A DNA stretch of 40,000 nucleotides. Origin: an uncultured Clostridia bacterium (GTDB taxonomy: Bacteria > Bacillota > Clostridia > Christensenellales > UBA1242). Of the stretch, positions 16,509 through 24,610 are shown piece after piece. The position numbers and the translations under genes were made by a program. The stretch's first letter is position 1, and each line of letters starts with the position of its first letter. The stretch lies in contig CALWJZ010000009.1 in NCBI GenBank assembly GCA_944381145.1, positions 1-40,000 on the forward strand, in the 5' to 3' direction. The notes below the pieces were generated by a model that ran no database searches, had not been told where the DNA came from, and saw only the letters and a program-made list of their open reading frames with translations.

Positions 16509-17117
16509 ATGTCAAAATTATATTTTAAATATGGCGCTATGGGAAGTGGAAAAACAGCTCAAGCCTTAATGTGCAAATTCAATTATGAACAAGTTGGATT
16601 TGATGTTTTTCTTATTAAACCCATCATAGATACAAGAGACAAAGAAAACAATAAAATAATTGTAAAAAGCAGAATTAATTTAAAATCAGAATGTTATACT
16701 TTTGATCAAAATGAAAATTTATACAAATTTATATTTAATTACAACCAATTCAAAGACAAAGCTGTTGTTATTGTTGACGAAGCCCATTTTTGTACAAAAG
16801 AACAAGTTAATGAACTAAAAGAAGTTTCTCTTCATATTCCTGTTCTTTGTTATGGACTACTTACAAACTTCAAAACCGAACTCTTTGAAGGGTCAAAAAG
16901 ACTTGTTGAAATTGCAGATAGTTTGATGGAAATAAAGTCTGCATGTAGTTGTGGACGAAAAGCAACTGTCAACGCTAGATTTCTAAATGGAAAACTTTGC
17001 TTAGATGGAGACGAAATTTTGATAGGTGGAGACGAAACTTACAAAGCTGTTTGCTATAAATGCTATACCGATTTAAAGAAGGAACTTTCAAATGAAAACA
17101 AAATTGCTACTACATAG
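16509..17117 (+). CDS. tdk: Thymidine kinase (type II, TK1-like)
   Basis: 202 residues. It phosphorylates thymidine (and deoxyuridine) with ATP in the pyrimidine salvage pathway. The P-loop is GAMGSGKT (9-16), the Walker B/catalytic motif is DEAHF (90-94, catalytic Glu 91), and the lasso zinc site has C146, C148, C182 and C185. Length and motif spacing match TK1-type kinases. ATG 16509 follows GGAGTG. The 3' end overlaps queH by 26 bases in another frame, so the genes are cotranscribed. A long AT-rich upstream stretch holds no clear promoter. Confidence 0.97.
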   Translation: MSKLYFKYGAMGSGKTAQALMCKFNYEQVGFDVFLIKPIIDTRDKENNKIIVKSRINLKSECYTFDQNENLYKFIFNYNQFKDKAVVIVDEAHFCTKEQVNELKEVSLHIPVLCYGLLTNFKTELFEGSKRLVEIADSLMEIKSACSCGRKATVNARFLNGKLCLDGDEILIGGDETYKAVCYKCYTDLKKELSNENKIATT

Positions 17118-17649
17118 TTGTTGTGCTCCATGCACAAGTGGAGTAATATGGCAACTTATAAATGATTATGACATTACTTTATTGTTTTATAATCCTAATA
17201 TTAACACTCTTGAGGAATACAACAAAAGATTAGACGCTCTAAAAATATTAGTCAAATCACTTAATTCAGAATATAATAGTCAAATCAAAATTATTGATAT
17301 TCCATATGACCATTCAGATTTTGCAAATCTTATTCTTGGCAAAGAAAATGAAAAAGAAGGTGGTCAAAGATGCAGTATATGTTTTTCAATGCGTCTTGAT
17401 TTTACGGCTAAATATGCAAAAGAACATGGATATGACCAATTTTGCACAACATTAACGGTTAGTCCTCATAAAAACTTTGAAGTTATTAATAACATTGGTT
17501 TGAATTTACAAAAAAAATACCAAATTTCATATTTGGAAAGCAACTTTAAGAAAAACAATGGTTATTTAATTTCAATTCAAAACTCAAAAAAATATGGACT
17601 TTATAGGCAAAATTATTGTGGATGTAATCCCAATTTGAATAATAAATAA
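17092..17649 (+). CDS. queH: Epoxyqueuosine reductase QueH
   Basis: 185 residues of the QueH (former DUF208) family. It reduces epoxyqueuosine to queuosine in the wobble position of GUN-anticodon tRNAs, replacing QueG. Visible motifs are HSCCAPC (8-14), GGQRCSICFSMR with C94 and C97, and the C-terminal YRQNYCGC with C176 and C178; these cysteines supply the iron-sulfur and metal ligands. ATG 17092 lies within the end of tdk, after AAGGA. No other queuosine genes are nearby, so the cell either makes the rest elsewhere or salvages precursors. Confidence 0.93.
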   Translation: MKTKLLLHSCCAPCTSGVIWQLINDYDITLLFYNPNINTLEEYNKRLDALKILVKSLNSEYNSQIKIIDIPYDHSDFANLILGKENEKEGGQRCSICFSMRLDFTAKYAKEHGYDQFCTTLTVSPHKNFEVINNIGLNLQKKYQISYLESNFKKNNGYLISIQNSKKYGLYRQNYCGCNPNLNNK

Positions 17650-17734
17650 GTCAAAAAAACAAATTAATATTATGAAGACTTTTTAATTCATGTCATAATT
17701 AAAATTTGATAATTATCAACAGTAAACTTACACA

Positions 17735-17770
17735 AAAAAATAAGGATAATTTTGATTATCCTTATTTTTT
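17735..17770. terminator. Bidirectional intrinsic terminator
   Basis: AAAAAATAAGGATAA (17735-17749) and TTATCCTTATTTTTT (17756-17770) form a perfect 15-bp stem with a six-base loop, serving queH and the convergent membrane-protein gene. Confidence 0.88.
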
Positions 17771-18331
17771 TTAAACTCTTGCATTATAAAATTCAGCACC
17801 ACCTGCAATAAGAGATCCTATTAACATATAAATTCCTGCACCAATTAAACCTTTTGTTGCTTTAATCTCTATTAGTCCTCCCAATGATCCTTCTACAGTA
17901 TACTTACTTGCGACAATCAATGCAAATATAAATGTTAAAATCGCAAGTACAACTAACACTATACCCAAAATTGAATTAATTAATTTGAATCTTAAACCTA
18001 TTAGTGACAAAACTTGGAATACAATTACCACAGCACTTGCACAAACTAATATTATGTACAACCACATAAATACAGTTGCTACAAAAGCAGTTTCGTCAGC
18101 TATTTTTAGAGCATAAAGTGAAGCAGTACCACCAGTCATTTCAAGAGAAGCCTCTCCAGCAAACGCAGCAGCAAAAACATCTGTTCCTTTGGCAGTCATT
18201 ACTGTATTATCAGCAACTGTCTGTAAAATTACGGGCATAAATAAACTACAAACAGTCAAAATAGCAAGTGCCAAAATAACAATTGACAATACAAGTTTAG
18301 TAGTATTGTTTTTTGATTTTTTCTTAGGCAT
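17771..18331 (-). CDS. Four-helix membrane protein with basic N terminus
   Basis: 186 residues, family not recognised. A short basic start (MPKKKSKNNTTK) is followed by a hydrophobic helix at about 12-36, an extracytosolic Ala/Gly/Thr-rich loop of about 45 residues, helices near 82-110 and 114-145, and a last one near 160-182. The layout of one plus three helices around a small outer loop resembles many small uncharacterised Firmicutes membrane proteins. The ribosome site AAGGAGGG and the promoter with a consensus TTGACA suggest strong expression. It stands alone, convergent with queH. No transport or enzyme motif was seen. Confidence 0.8.
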   Translation of the reverse strand: MPKKKSKNNTTKLVLSIVILALAILTVCSLFMPVILQTVADNTVMTAKGTDVFAAAFAGEASLEMTGGTASLYALKIADETAFVATVFMWLYIILVCASAVVIVFQVLSLIGLRFKLINSILGIVLVVLAILTFIFALIVASKYTVEGSLGGLIEIKATKGLIGAGIYMLIGSLIAGGAEFYNARV

Positions 18332-18360
18332 AACAATCCCTCCTTATATTTTATATTATT

Positions 18361-18389
18361 ATAGTACTGAAAAGACTTAATAATGTCAA
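18361..18389 (-). promoter_or_regulatory. Promoter of the four-helix membrane protein
   Basis: On the minus strand, perfect -35 TTGACA (18384-18389), 17-base spacer, -10 TACTAT (18361-18366). Confidence 0.6.
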
Positions 18390-18454
18390 ACATATTACAT
18401 ATTCTAAAAATTATAAGTTTAAATAAAATTTTACTTGAAAAATAATTTTGTTAC

Positions 18455-18487
18455 AAAAAAAACGATTACTCGTATAAACGAGTAATC
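18455..18487 (-). terminator. Intrinsic terminator after gatB and its structured 3' region
   Basis: On the minus strand GATTACTCG (18479-18487) pairs perfectly with CGAGTAATC (18464-18472), loop of six, followed by G and eight T (complement of 18455-18462). Confidence 0.9.
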
Positions 18488-18600
18488 TTTATATGACTAA
18501 CAACTCGGAAAGTTTCAAAAGAGTTGTGTTAAGGGAAAGGTATAGGTGAATCTTGTTTTGGGAATTTTCTTTTGTTTTTTTATCACCTATACACTTCATA
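18488..18600 (-). ncRNA. Candidate structured small RNA or 3'-UTR-derived RNA after gatB
   Basis: Between the gatB stop and the strong terminator, the minus strand holds two further perfect hairpins. GTATAGGTGA (18583-18592) pairs with TCACCTATAC (18540-18549) around a 33-base purine-rich loop; CAACTC (18521-18526) pairs with GAGTTG (18501-18506) around 14 bases. A single-stranded CTTTCCCTTAACA lies between them. Hairpin, linker, hairpin, terminator is a typical small-RNA layout, and the G+C here is above its surroundings. It matches no RNA family I recognise (not 6S, SRP, tmRNA or RNase P). The strand is inferred from the T-run. A weak -10-like TAATAT lies upstream without a good -35. Confidence 0.4.
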
Positions 18601-18625
18601 TTATTCTTAAATAAGATTATTTGTG

Positions 18626-20056
18626 CTAATTTATTTTAGATTTTAAAATTTCTTTTATTAGTGGCATAATATATTCAATTTTTGCTTTGCCATTCGTAGA
18701 TTTTACAATTCTTCCTATACAATAATTGATTATATCTTCTGGATTATCTTTATAAGATTTTACTATATTTGGATTTTCATTAATTAAATGACCCATTAAA
18801 TCTACAATATCTTTCTTATTTACATCTCCAATTAAATCCAATTCTTTTATTAAGTTTTTTACTTCCTTACCAGTATTGATAATTTGCTCAAACAAAATTT
18901 TTGCATTATTCCTTGTCAGTTGTTTAGTAATAATCAAATCTATTATATACGCCAAACTTTCTGGACTGATTAATTTTGCAATATCTGTATTTGGCATTTC
19001 TTTTGTAATTCTTAAAATCTCAGTCATCATCCAATTTGCAATTTCTTTATAATTACTTGAATATTTCAAAACTTCATCAAAATAATCAGCAATAAATTTT
19101 TCATCAGTCAAAGTGTCAATTTCATAATCACTAAGACCTAATCTTTTATATCTAATTATTCTATCGAAGTAAGTTTCTGGTATATTTTTTTTGATACTTT
19201 CAATATCGTGTTTGCTAATTTTTATTGGCACAATATCAGGGTCTGGGAAATATCTATAATCATTTACATTCTCTTTTTCTCGAATACCATAAGTAATTTC
19301 ATCTTCATCATTCCACGCCCTGGTTTCTTGAATAATTTGGTTTCCACTTTCAATTTCTTTTATTTGTCTATTAGTTTCATATTCTATTGCTTTTTTTACA
19401 GCTTTAAAGGAATTAAGATTTTTCATTTCTACTCTTACGCCAAGATTATCTGTATTTTTTTCTTTTACAGACAAATTTATATCAAATCTCAAACCACCCT
19501 CTTGCATAATACATTTTGAAACTCCACTATACAAAAGTATTCGCCTTAGATTTGTTAAAAACTCTATTACTTCATTCGAATTAGACAAATCTGGTTCTGT
19601 TACCATTTCAATCAATGGCACTCCACCTCTATTAAAATCAATTAAAGTTTCATCACAATCATCTTTGTGTATTAATTTCCCTGCGTCTTCTTCTAAATGT
19701 ATTCTATTAAATCTTACAAATTTACCATTCTTCAATTTGATTCCACCATTTTTGCAAATAGGTTTTTGAAATTGACTAATTTGATATGATTTTGATAAAT
19801 CTGGATAAAAGTAATTTTTTCGTTCAAATATGGTTTCTTCATTTATGTCACAACCAAAGACAAGTCCAGCAATTATACATTTTTCAACTGCTTTTTTATT
19901 TAAAATAGGTAGCGTTCCTGGAAGACCTAAACATATAGGACACACTTGTGTATTTGGTAATGCACCAAATTCATTTTTGCAAAAACAAAATGCTTTTGTT
20001 TTTGTATCAATTTCAGCGTGTATCTCTAAACCTATCACTAAATCATATTCTTTCAT
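18626..20056 (-). CDS. gatB: Aspartyl/glutamyl-tRNA amidotransferase subunit B
   Basis: 476 residues, normal length. GatB binds misacylated Glu-tRNA-Gln or Asp-tRNA-Asn and activates its carboxylate for amidation. Family signatures are the N-terminal GLEIHAEIDTKTKAFC, CPICLGLPGTLP, RKNYFYPDLSKSYQISQF and the YRYFPDPDIVP block, followed by the helical and YqeY-like tail domain. ATG 20056 overlaps the gatA stop in ATGA, with GGGGTGA upstream, so translation is coupled. Presence of GatCAB implies that at least one of GlnRS or AsnRS is missing or incomplete in this organism. Confidence 0.97.
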   Translation of the reverse strand: MKEYDLVIGLEIHAEIDTKTKAFCFCKNEFGALPNTQVCPICLGLPGTLPILNKKAVEKCIIAGLVFGCDINEETIFERKNYFYPDLSKSYQISQFQKPICKNGGIKLKNGKFVRFNRIHLEEDAGKLIHKDDCDETLIDFNRGGVPLIEMVTEPDLSNSNEVIEFLTNLRRILLYSGVSKCIMQEGGLRFDINLSVKEKNTDNLGVRVEMKNLNSFKAVKKAIEYETNRQIKEIESGNQIIQETRAWNDEDEITYGIREKENVNDYRYFPDPDIVPIKISKHDIESIKKNIPETYFDRIIRYKRLGLSDYEIDTLTDEKFIADYFDEVLKYSSNYKEIANWMMTEILRITKEMPNTDIAKLISPESLAYIIDLIITKQLTRNNAKILFEQIINTGKEVKNLIKELDLIGDVNKKDIVDLMGHLINENPNIVKSYKDNPEDIINYCIGRIVKSTNGKAKIEYIMPLIKEILKSKIN

Positions 20057-21489
20057 ATTTCACCCCTATGCAAGAAAACAAAATTAGCCATACAATACAA
20101 TTCCTTTTCATTTAATTCAGCAGACAAAACTTGAAGACCCAAAGGTAAACCATTTTCACCTACACCAATTGGGATACTTATTGCAGGTATACCTACAATA
20201 TTTGCAGTGACGGTAAACATATCTTCTATGTACATACTCACAGGATCTTGTGTTTTTGATCCAATATCAAAAGCTTCTCCATAAGTCGTCGGCATAAAAA
20301 CAATATCATTTTGCATAAAGATTTTTTCAAATTCTTTTTTTAGCATAATGGATATATTTTTTGCTTTTAAATAATAAGAACTATATTGCTCACTTGACAA
20401 AACAAAATTTCCAAGCATAATTCTTCTCTTGACTTCTTTTCCCAAAAATTTAGAACGCGTCTTTGAATATATTTCACTAATATTTTTGCAATCTTTTACA
20501 TTGCTAGTATATTTGACTCCATCGAATCTTCCCATGTTTGAAGACCCTTCAGCAGGAGCAATTGTATAATAAACAGGCAAAACTTTTGTATAATTTTTTA
20601 TGCTTACTTCTGTCAAAATTGCACCATGATTTTGACAATAATTAAGCACTTTTTGGTAAATATTATAGTATTTTGTTTTTTTCACTAATTCTTGAACTTC
20701 TTTGATTATTGCGATTTTCTTTCCATTTATATTATCACTTAAATAATCTATATAGCTGTCCACTTTTGCTTTTTTTGATGTACCATCTAATTTGTCATCT
20801 CCAGCCAATATAGATAACAAAAAAGCATTATCTTTTACATCTTTTGTAAATATACCAACTGTATCTAACGAACTAGCAAAAGCACATAATCCATATCTAC
20901 TTATTCTGCCATATGTTGGCTTGAGACCAACTATTCCATTAAAAGAAGCAGGTTGCCTAACACTACCACCAGTGTCACTACCCAAAGAAAATGCACACAT
21001 ATCCAAAGCAACAGCAACGGCACTCCCCCCACTACTACCACCTGAAACTTTTGTGTCATCATAAGCATTTTTGCATGGTCCATATGCAGAATTTTCACAA
21101 CTACCACCCATAGCAAATTCGTCCATATTTGTTCGCCCCAAAATAATAGCACCTTCATCAAGCAATTTTTGTACTACTGTTGAATTATATTCAGCAACAT
21201 AATTTTCTAACATTTTTGAGCCAGACGATGATATTTTGCCCTTGTACAAAATATTATCTTTGATTAAAACTGGAATTCCTATTAATTTTGGTAAAATTTT
21301 TTTTGTATTAATTATTAAATCACATTTCTCTGCTTGTAACAATGCATCATCAAAAATTTCAAGTACAGCATTTTTATAATTAAATTTCTTTATTCTATCT
21401 ATATAATATTTTGTAAGTTCTACTGCTGATATTTTTTTTGCTTTTAATAAATCTAATAATTCTAAAACGCTTTTATTTTCTAAATTCAT
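20053..21489 (-). CDS. gatA: Glutamyl-tRNA(Gln) amidotransferase subunit A
   Basis: 478 residues, an amidase-signature enzyme that releases ammonia from glutamine for the GatB site. The Ser-cisSer-Lys triad is visible: K77 in GIPVLIKDN, S152 in the GGSSGGSA signature and S176 in GSDTGGSVRQP, matching the spacing in known GatA. The C-terminal half has IVGIPAISIPIG, usual for the family. It overlaps gatC by 4 bases (ATGA) with AAGGTGG upstream, and gatB by 4 bases. Middle gene of gatC-gatA-gatB. Confidence 0.97.
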   Translation of the reverse strand: MNLENKSVLELLDLLKAKKISAVELTKYYIDRIKKFNYKNAVLEIFDDALLQAEKCDLIINTKKILPKLIGIPVLIKDNILYKGKISSSGSKMLENYVAEYNSTVVQKLLDEGAIILGRTNMDEFAMGGSCENSAYGPCKNAYDDTKVSGGSSGGSAVAVALDMCAFSLGSDTGGSVRQPASFNGIVGLKPTYGRISRYGLCAFASSLDTVGIFTKDVKDNAFLLSILAGDDKLDGTSKKAKVDSYIDYLSDNINGKKIAIIKEVQELVKKTKYYNIYQKVLNYCQNHGAILTEVSIKNYTKVLPVYYTIAPAEGSSNMGRFDGVKYTSNVKDCKNISEIYSKTRSKFLGKEVKRRIMLGNFVLSSEQYSSYYLKAKNISIMLKKEFEKIFMQNDIVFMPTTYGEAFDIGSKTQDPVSMYIEDMFTVTANIVGIPAISIPIGVGENGLPLGLQVLSAELNEKELYCMANFVFLHRGEI

Positions 21490-21776
21490 AAGTCAACCAC
21501 CTTTGGAACTACAAAATAACCTTCGCTCTTTCTTGGAGCATTTTTCAAAACTTCATCTTTATCTAAACTCACTTTCACCTCATCTTCTCGTAGTTCAGAA
21601 AGTAATTCAAATGTTTCGTTTGAGACATTGCTAACATCAACTTCTGCACACTCATTCAACATTGCAATAATATTATTAACTTGTGAAATTAATTCTTTTT
21701 TTTCTTCTTCATTAAATTCAATTGCTGACAATTCACTTAAATAATTTATATCTTCTAAAGTTATATTATTTTTCAT
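21486..21776 (-). CDS. gatC: Aspartyl/glutamyl-tRNA amidotransferase subunit C
   Basis: 96 residues, the standard GatC size. This small subunit wraps around GatA and stabilises the GatCAB complex. The pattern LEDINYLSELSAIEFNEEEKK at the start and the DEVLKNAPRKSEGYFVVPKVVDL ending are characteristic. AAAGGTGAT precedes ATG 21776. First gene of the operon; the upstream stretch is AT-rich with TAAAAT-like boxes but no clear -35. Confidence 0.94.
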   Translation of the reverse strand: MKNNITLEDINYLSELSAIEFNEEEKKELISQVNNIIAMLNECAEVDVSNVSNETFELLSELREDEVKVSLDKDEVLKNAPRKSEGYFVVPKVVDL

Positions 21777-21881
21777 ATATCACCTTTTATCTTAATATTA
21801 TTAATTTTATCATACTAATAATAATTTATTAATCATTTTTTTGATATTTTTAAAATATACCTATTTTTAGTATAAATAAAA

Positions 21882-21905
21882 AAAACACACCATAAGGTGT
21901 ATTTT
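21882..21905 (-). terminator. Intrinsic terminator of the Cys-rich mini-protein
   Basis: On the minus strand ACACC (21896-21900) pairs with GGTGT (21887-21891), loop of four, extended by A/T pairs beyond one mismatch, followed by a T-run. Confidence 0.65.
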
Positions 21906-21956
21906 ATAAATATTTACAATTTAATAAACTAAATTATTTTATACTATAATTTTCAA

Positions 21957-22184
21957 TTATATTGTTAAAAAATTATTTCTATTGCTACATGATGAACACG
22001 ACGAACAAGAATTACACGAACCTGTATTACATAAATTTTCTAATGTTCTACTATTATTTAAAACTAATAAAAGCAAAAGTAAAAAGTTTGTATTACTTGC
22101 ATAATCAACTTCACCATTTTCATCTGTTGGACTAGAAAGAATTGATAGCAATAAAATTAACAAAACATCATTACTCAAATTCAT
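21957..22184 (-). CDS. Cys-rich mini-protein with two Leu-rich hydrophobic runs
   Basis: 75 residues, family not recognised. Two hydrophobic stretches (VLLILLLSIL near 7-16 and FLLLLLLVL near 34-42) are followed by a C-terminal cysteine ladder, CNTGSCNSCSSCSSCS, with CxxC spacing repeated. This could bind a metal or a cluster, or form disulfides. The ribosome site GGGGGAAG is strong and sits 1 base before the ATG region, and a terminator follows, so it is probably a real gene. It is divergent from an ArsR-type regulator 126 bases away, which makes metal or thiol stress a natural guess. A spore-coat or exported peptide is another possibility. Function unknown. Confidence 0.7.
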   Translation of the reverse strand: MNLSNDVLLILLLSILSSPTDENGEVDYASNTNFLLLLLLVLNNSRTLENLCNTGSCNSCSSCSSCSNRNNFLTI

Positions 22185-22309
22185 ACTTCCCCCAAAATTA
22201 TCTCTTTTTATTAATTATGCTACAATTTTTGATTTTGTGAGCATTTTTTGAAAATAATTTTTTTTGATAAAATATAATTAATTCAAATAAAAATAATAAG
22301 CGAGTTAGT

Positions 22310-22660
22310 ATGGATAAATTAATTCATTTGCACAAGTTGACAGAGCAAACTATAAAAAGCAATTTGCCAAACAAAAAAGTTATTAATAAATTAACTTATT
22401 TTTATAGTATATTTAATGATAGTACACGAATAAAAATATTGATTGCTCTACTACTTAGCAAAATGTGTGTAAATGATTTATCAAAAATATTAGATTTGAA
22501 TCAAACAACTGTAAGCCATCAATTGAAATATTTAAAATCATGTGGTGTTGTTAGTTCTACTCGAATAAATAAATTTAATTTTTATGAAGTTTCCAACAAA
22601 TTTGTTGAGTTAGTAATGCTAAATGGTTTTGATTATATTTTAGAAAAAAATGCAATATAA
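22310..22660 (+). CDS. ArsR/SmtB-family winged-helix regulator
   Basis: 116 residues. The winged helix-turn-helix is at about 25-95, with the ArsR-like STRIKILIALLLSKMCVNDLSKIL and the recognition helix in QTTVSHQLKYLKSCGVV. In metal-sensing relatives the alpha-3 site reads ELCVCDL; here it is KMCVNDL, so only C53 of the pair remains. C78 is the only other cysteine. The alpha-5 site typical of SmtB was not seen, so metal sensing by a classical site is doubtful. ATG 22310 has only a weak GAG ribosome site. The N-terminal ~22 residues precede the usual fold. It is divergent from the Cys-rich mini-protein and may control it. A strong terminator begins right after the stop. Confidence 0.85.
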   Translation: MDKLIHLHKLTEQTIKSNLPNKKVINKLTYFYSIFNDSTRIKILIALLLSKMCVNDLSKILDLNQTTVSHQLKYLKSCGVVSSTRINKFNFYEVSNKFVELVMLNGFDYILEKNAI

Positions 22661-22707
22661 AAAAACTTGAAATAAAATTGATAATTATTTTATTTCAAGT
22701 TTTTTTA
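22661..22707 (+). terminator. Intrinsic terminator of the ArsR-family gene
   Basis: AAAAACTTGAAATAAAAT (22661-22678) and ATTTTATTTCAAGTTTTT (22687-22704) form an 18-bp perfect stem with an 8-base loop and T-run, starting at the first base after the stop codon. Confidence 0.9.
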
Positions 22708-23051
22708 TATTTTTAAAACTCTTTTTTATTGCTACTAAATTAATTATTAGTAATTATTAATTATAATTATATAACTCAAATTTTTATTACATATTAGAAA
22801 CAAAGTGGTATTATTGTTAGCAAACGAACAAATAAATTTTTCAATCTCAATAGTTTATAAAATCAAAAAATTACAATTTAAACATTAGTTTTGTTAGTAA
22901 TAGTCTATGTTTACAGACAAATCTTACGATAATATACAAATTTGTTTCTAAATATTTTAACTCTTTTTAAAAAATTTTTTTATATTTTTATAATAATTAC
23001 TATTATTTTTTAGACAATACACTCTCCAACAAGCATATTTGTCTATAAATT
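22708..23051. other. Gene-free AT-rich gap
   Basis: About 340 bases with no supported gene. The only structure seen is TAGACAA (23011-23017) with TTGTCTA (23039-23045), a 7-bp inverted repeat just after the stop of the next minus-strand gene. It has no T-run on that strand, so it is not a clear terminator. Confidence 0.5.
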
Positions 23052-23450
23052 TTAATTTAGTAGTCTTTGATTAATCAAATATGAATATCTTTTTGTTTTT
23101 GTGTGAACACAAATTTTTTTGGTTCTAATTATGATTTTTTCTACTTCTACAAAAATTTTTTTTGGAAAAACCATAAACAAAAATTTAAATGTCCAAGTTG
23201 CACATACAATTTGTAAAATAATGATAAATATACCTATAAAAGAAGGCAAATCAAACATTACTTTGAAACCAACATACATTCTCGCAATCAAAGATTGTAT
23301 ATTGCTATCAATATTTAAATTTTGAATTAAATCACGTATTAAACAAACAGTTTGTTTATCTACGAGTAGTAAAAACACAAAAAACATTACAATTGCTTGC
23401 AACAAAAACATAAAAAATTTTGAATTTAATTTTTTCTTTGCAATAATCAT
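23052..23450 (-). CDS. Hypothetical two-helix membrane protein
   Basis: About 132 residues if ATG 23450 is used; a TTG at 23459 is the other choice. Neither has a good ribosome site, so the gene is doubtful. The protein would have a hydrophobic helix near the N terminus (FMFLLQAIVMFFVFLLLV), a middle loop of about 40 residues, a second helix (FIGIFIIILQIVCATW) and a strongly basic C-terminal tail. This looks like a genuine membrane protein by composition, with charges placed on the cytosolic side. No family recognised, and neighbours give no hint. Confidence 0.5.
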   Translation of the reverse strand: MIIAKKKLNSKFFMFLLQAIVMFFVFLLLVDKQTVCLIRDLIQNLNIDSNIQSLIARMYVGFKVMFDLPSFIGIFIIILQIVCATWTFKFLFMVFPKKIFVEVEKIIIRTKKICVHTKTKRYSYLINQRLLN

Positions 23451-23553
23451 ATATCTCAAGCATTTATTTGTATATTTAATAGTGTTTTACTATCAGTACA
23501 ATTATATAATTTTTTTTATTCGTGGTCAATCAAAATCAATACATGTGATTTGC

Positions 23554-23593
23554 AAAAAAAGGCTTATTTGTAAATTTTCCAAATAAGTCTTTT
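23554..23593 (-). terminator. Intrinsic terminator of trpS
   Basis: On the minus strand AAAGACTTATTTG pairs with CAAATAAGCCTTT (one mismatch), followed by a T-run complementary to 23554-23560. Confidence 0.8.
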
Positions 23594-23610
23594 CTATAAA
23601 ATATTTAATT

Positions 23611-24600
23611 TTATCTTATTATTCCCAATTTTGAATAAACTCGATTTATAGTTTCTCTCGCTTTTATTTGTGCTTTTTGTCTACCCTTTTCTAAAATTTC
23701 ATCAAGATATTCTTTATTTGACAAATACTTATAATATTTTTCTTGAAGAGATGTCAAAGTTTTGACAATAGTATCTGCTACTTCAGTTTTCAAAGTGCCA
23801 TAATTAGAATTTTTGAAGTGTTCTTCTGCTTGTTTAATCTCAATATTATTTAAACAAGCATAAATAGTAAGCAAGTTACTTACCCCTGGTTTATTTTCAA
23901 CATCATAACGAACAGTACTTTCGCTATCAGTTACTGCACGTTTTATTTTTTTCTTTATTTCTTCTTCTGTATCTTCAATAAATATTGTCCCTGTATCTCC
24001 CCTATCAGATTTACTCATCTTTTTTGTAGGTTCCGATAGTCCACAAATTTTGTAACCTTCTTTTCTAATCATGACATCTGGAATCTTTAAGGTTTCGCCC
24101 ATTTTATGATTAAATCTTATTGCTATATTTCTACATAACTCTACGTGTTGTTTTTGATCTATACCAACTGGAACTATGTCAGTATCATACAAAAGAATAT
24201 CTCCTGCCATAAGTATTGGATAATTAAGCAATCCCATATTTACTTCTTTTGATTTTGCTTGATAATCTTTAAACTGTGTCATTCTTGTTGCTTCACCGTA
24301 CATAGTAAAATTGGATAATATCCAATTCATTTCTGCATGTTCGTGCACCTGACTTTGTAGATACAATGTTGTATTTTCAGTATCAATACCTAATGATAAA
24401 TACAAAGCAAGTAATTTGTAAGTATTGTTTTTCAATTCTTGTGGATCAGGATTGATAGTCAATGCGTGCAAATCTGCTATACAAATATAAGAATTATAAT
24501 TTTCAGTAATACTTTTTAAATTTTGTGCTATTCCAATATAACCACCGAGAGTCAATACTCCCGTTGGCTTTATAGCAGTATAAGCAATTTTCTTATCCAT
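23611..24600 (-). CDS. trpS: Tryptophanyl-tRNA synthetase
   Basis: 329 residues, the usual size of bacterial TrpRS, a class I enzyme charging tRNA-Trp. The HIGH-equivalent is in KPTGVLTLGGYIG (11-23), and KMSKS is intact at 194-198 in PTKKMSKSD. The tryptophan-pocket region around YPILMAGDILLYDTDIVPVG is conserved. AAGGAG precedes ATG 24600, 10 bases after the prfA stop, so it is probably the last gene of rpmE-prmC-prfA-trpS. No tryptophan-specific attenuator was seen directly upstream. Confidence 0.97.
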   Translation of the reverse strand: MDKKIAYTAIKPTGVLTLGGYIGIAQNLKSITENYNSYICIADLHALTINPDPQELKNNTYKLLALYLSLGIDTENTTLYLQSQVHEHAEMNWILSNFTMYGEATRMTQFKDYQAKSKEVNMGLLNYPILMAGDILLYDTDIVPVGIDQKQHVELCRNIAIRFNHKMGETLKIPDVMIRKEGYKICGLSEPTKKMSKSDRGDTGTIFIEDTEEEIKKKIKRAVTDSESTVRYDVENKPGVSNLLTIYACLNNIEIKQAEEHFKNSNYGTLKTEVADTIVKTLTSLQEKYYKYLSNKEYLDEILEKGRQKAQIKARETINRVYSKLGIIR

Positions 24601-24610
24601 AAAAATCTCC

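Noticed and set aside
23011..23045. Inverted repeat TAGACAA/TTGTCTA as a terminator
   Set aside because: Only 7 bp, a long loop, and no T-run on the strand of the gene it follows.
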